The notes below the pieces were generated by a model, which worked only from the letters and a program-made list of their open reading frames with translations, ran no database searches and was not told where the DNA came from. Shown piece by piece: positions 63,695 through 64,000 of a stretch of DNA of 64,000 bases. The stretch is taken from assembly GCF_003634215.1 (NCBI RefSeq), contig NZ_RBWX01000008.1, positions 496,001 to 560,000 on the forward strand. The letters run 5' to 3'. This stretch comes from Sphingosinicella microcystinivorans. GTDB lineage: Bacteria; Pseudomonadota; Alphaproteobacteria; Sphingomonadales; Sphingomonadaceae. The position numbers and the translations under genes are program-made. Position 1 is the first letter of the stretch. Every line of letters begins with the position of its first letter.

Positions 63695-64000
63695 TCAATC
63701 CCCCCGCCAATCCCCCGCGAGCGACTGCCAGATCGCCACCGCCGCCGCCGCTGCCGTGTCAGCGCGCAGGATGCGCGGGCCAAGGGACACGCGGACGCAC
63801 TGTGGCAGCGCCCGGATGGTGGCACGCTCGGTGTCATCAAACCCGCCCTCCGGGCCAATGAGGATCGCTGCGGGTGCGGCAACGCCGGGCAGCACCTTCG
63901 CGACAGGCTCGCCGCCTTCCTCGTCGCAGAAGATCAACGCGCGCTCCTCTGGCCAGTCCGCAAGCAGCCCTGCGAGCGGGACGGGATCGCCAAGCTCCGG
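63695..64000 (-). CDS. rsmE: 16S rRNA (uracil-1498-N3) methyltransferase RsmE, C-terminal part
   Basis: The frame is open to the window end. The visible 101 residues contain LIGPEGGFDDTE (SAM-binding knot) and VSLGPRILRADTAAAAAVAIW, the SPOUT-fold signature of RsmE. It methylates U1498 of 16S rRNA. It lies 54 bases upstream of gshA in the same direction. The N-terminal PUA-like part is outside the window. Confidence 0.94.
   Translation of the reverse strand, partial: PELGDPVPLAGLLADWPEERALIFCDEEGGEPVAKVLPGVAAPAAILIGPEGGFDDTERATIRALPQCVRVSLGPRILRADTAAAAAVAIWQSLAGDWRGD

Overview
The window is a high-GC chromosomal segment of an alphaproteobacterium, most likely order Sphingomonadales. This placement is an inference from gene content: a short aa3-type cytochrome oxidase subunit IV next to a three-gene transhydrogenase, a DUF1192 protein, Spinster-like MFS/GMC/epoxide-hydrolase catabolic genes, paired acyl-CoA dehydrogenases, and a gene-transfer-agent (GTA) structural cluster in the RcGTA gene order. 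No rRNA, tRNA, insertion sequence, integrase or CRISPR array was seen.

Bases 1-39,800 are mostly housekeeping and catabolic genes in short operons. They hold a glycosyltransferase with an LpxH-like phosphoesterase, a quinone oxidoreductase with a GST, two adjacent acyl-CoA dehydrogenases, an MBL hydrolase with DUF4230, and nadA. A lone low-GC-looking 603-residue unknown follows, then an S9 peptidase, nadC and an RNase T2 lipoprotein. Next come SodC, the pnt operon with a cytochrome oxidase subunit, an NtrC-like regulator, clpA, an ATP-grasp protein, a 3-hydroxyisobutyrate dehydrogenase-like enzyme, a Bax-inhibitor protein, an ABC exporter divergent from an arylesterase, and thpR. The segment closes with the MFS/GMC/epoxide hydrolase operon, an orphan FliN-like protein, lipB, a degenerate EAL protein and an OmpA porin.

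Bases 39,892-59,526, all but one gene on the minus strand, are a GTA/prophage-remnant cluster. Read 5' to 3' on the minus strand it runs TerS, TerL, portal, g3.5-like, prohead protease, HK97 capsid, connector, head closure, a small protein, tail terminator, tail tube, GTA-gp10, tail chaperone, short tape measure, DUF2460 tail protein, DUF2163 hub, NlpC/P60 peptidase, gp15-like baseplate protein and DUF2793. Two blocks interrupt the canonical order. Between TerL and portal lies an accessory island of about 2.5 kb with a cupin, two secreted unknowns, a carrier-protein-like membrane protein and palindromic repeats. Between capsid and connector lies a fibre-like block that includes a 783-residue protein with a complete M14-type zinc carboxypeptidase residue set (HxxE, NR, H, E). 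A sugar-hydrolase-like barrel, usually at the N-terminus of gp15, is here fused to the DUF2460 protein instead.

Just past the terminase end, a DUF6456-like gene and an XRE regulator are divergent and are candidate controllers of the cluster. The window ends with an LCAD-type acyl-CoA dehydrogenase, plant-type glutamate-cysteine ligase and the 3' part of rsmE.

The strongest candidates for something undescribed are the M14 peptidase-bearing fibre-like protein in the GTA cluster, the relocation of the barrel domain between tail proteins, and the accessory island inside the cluster.
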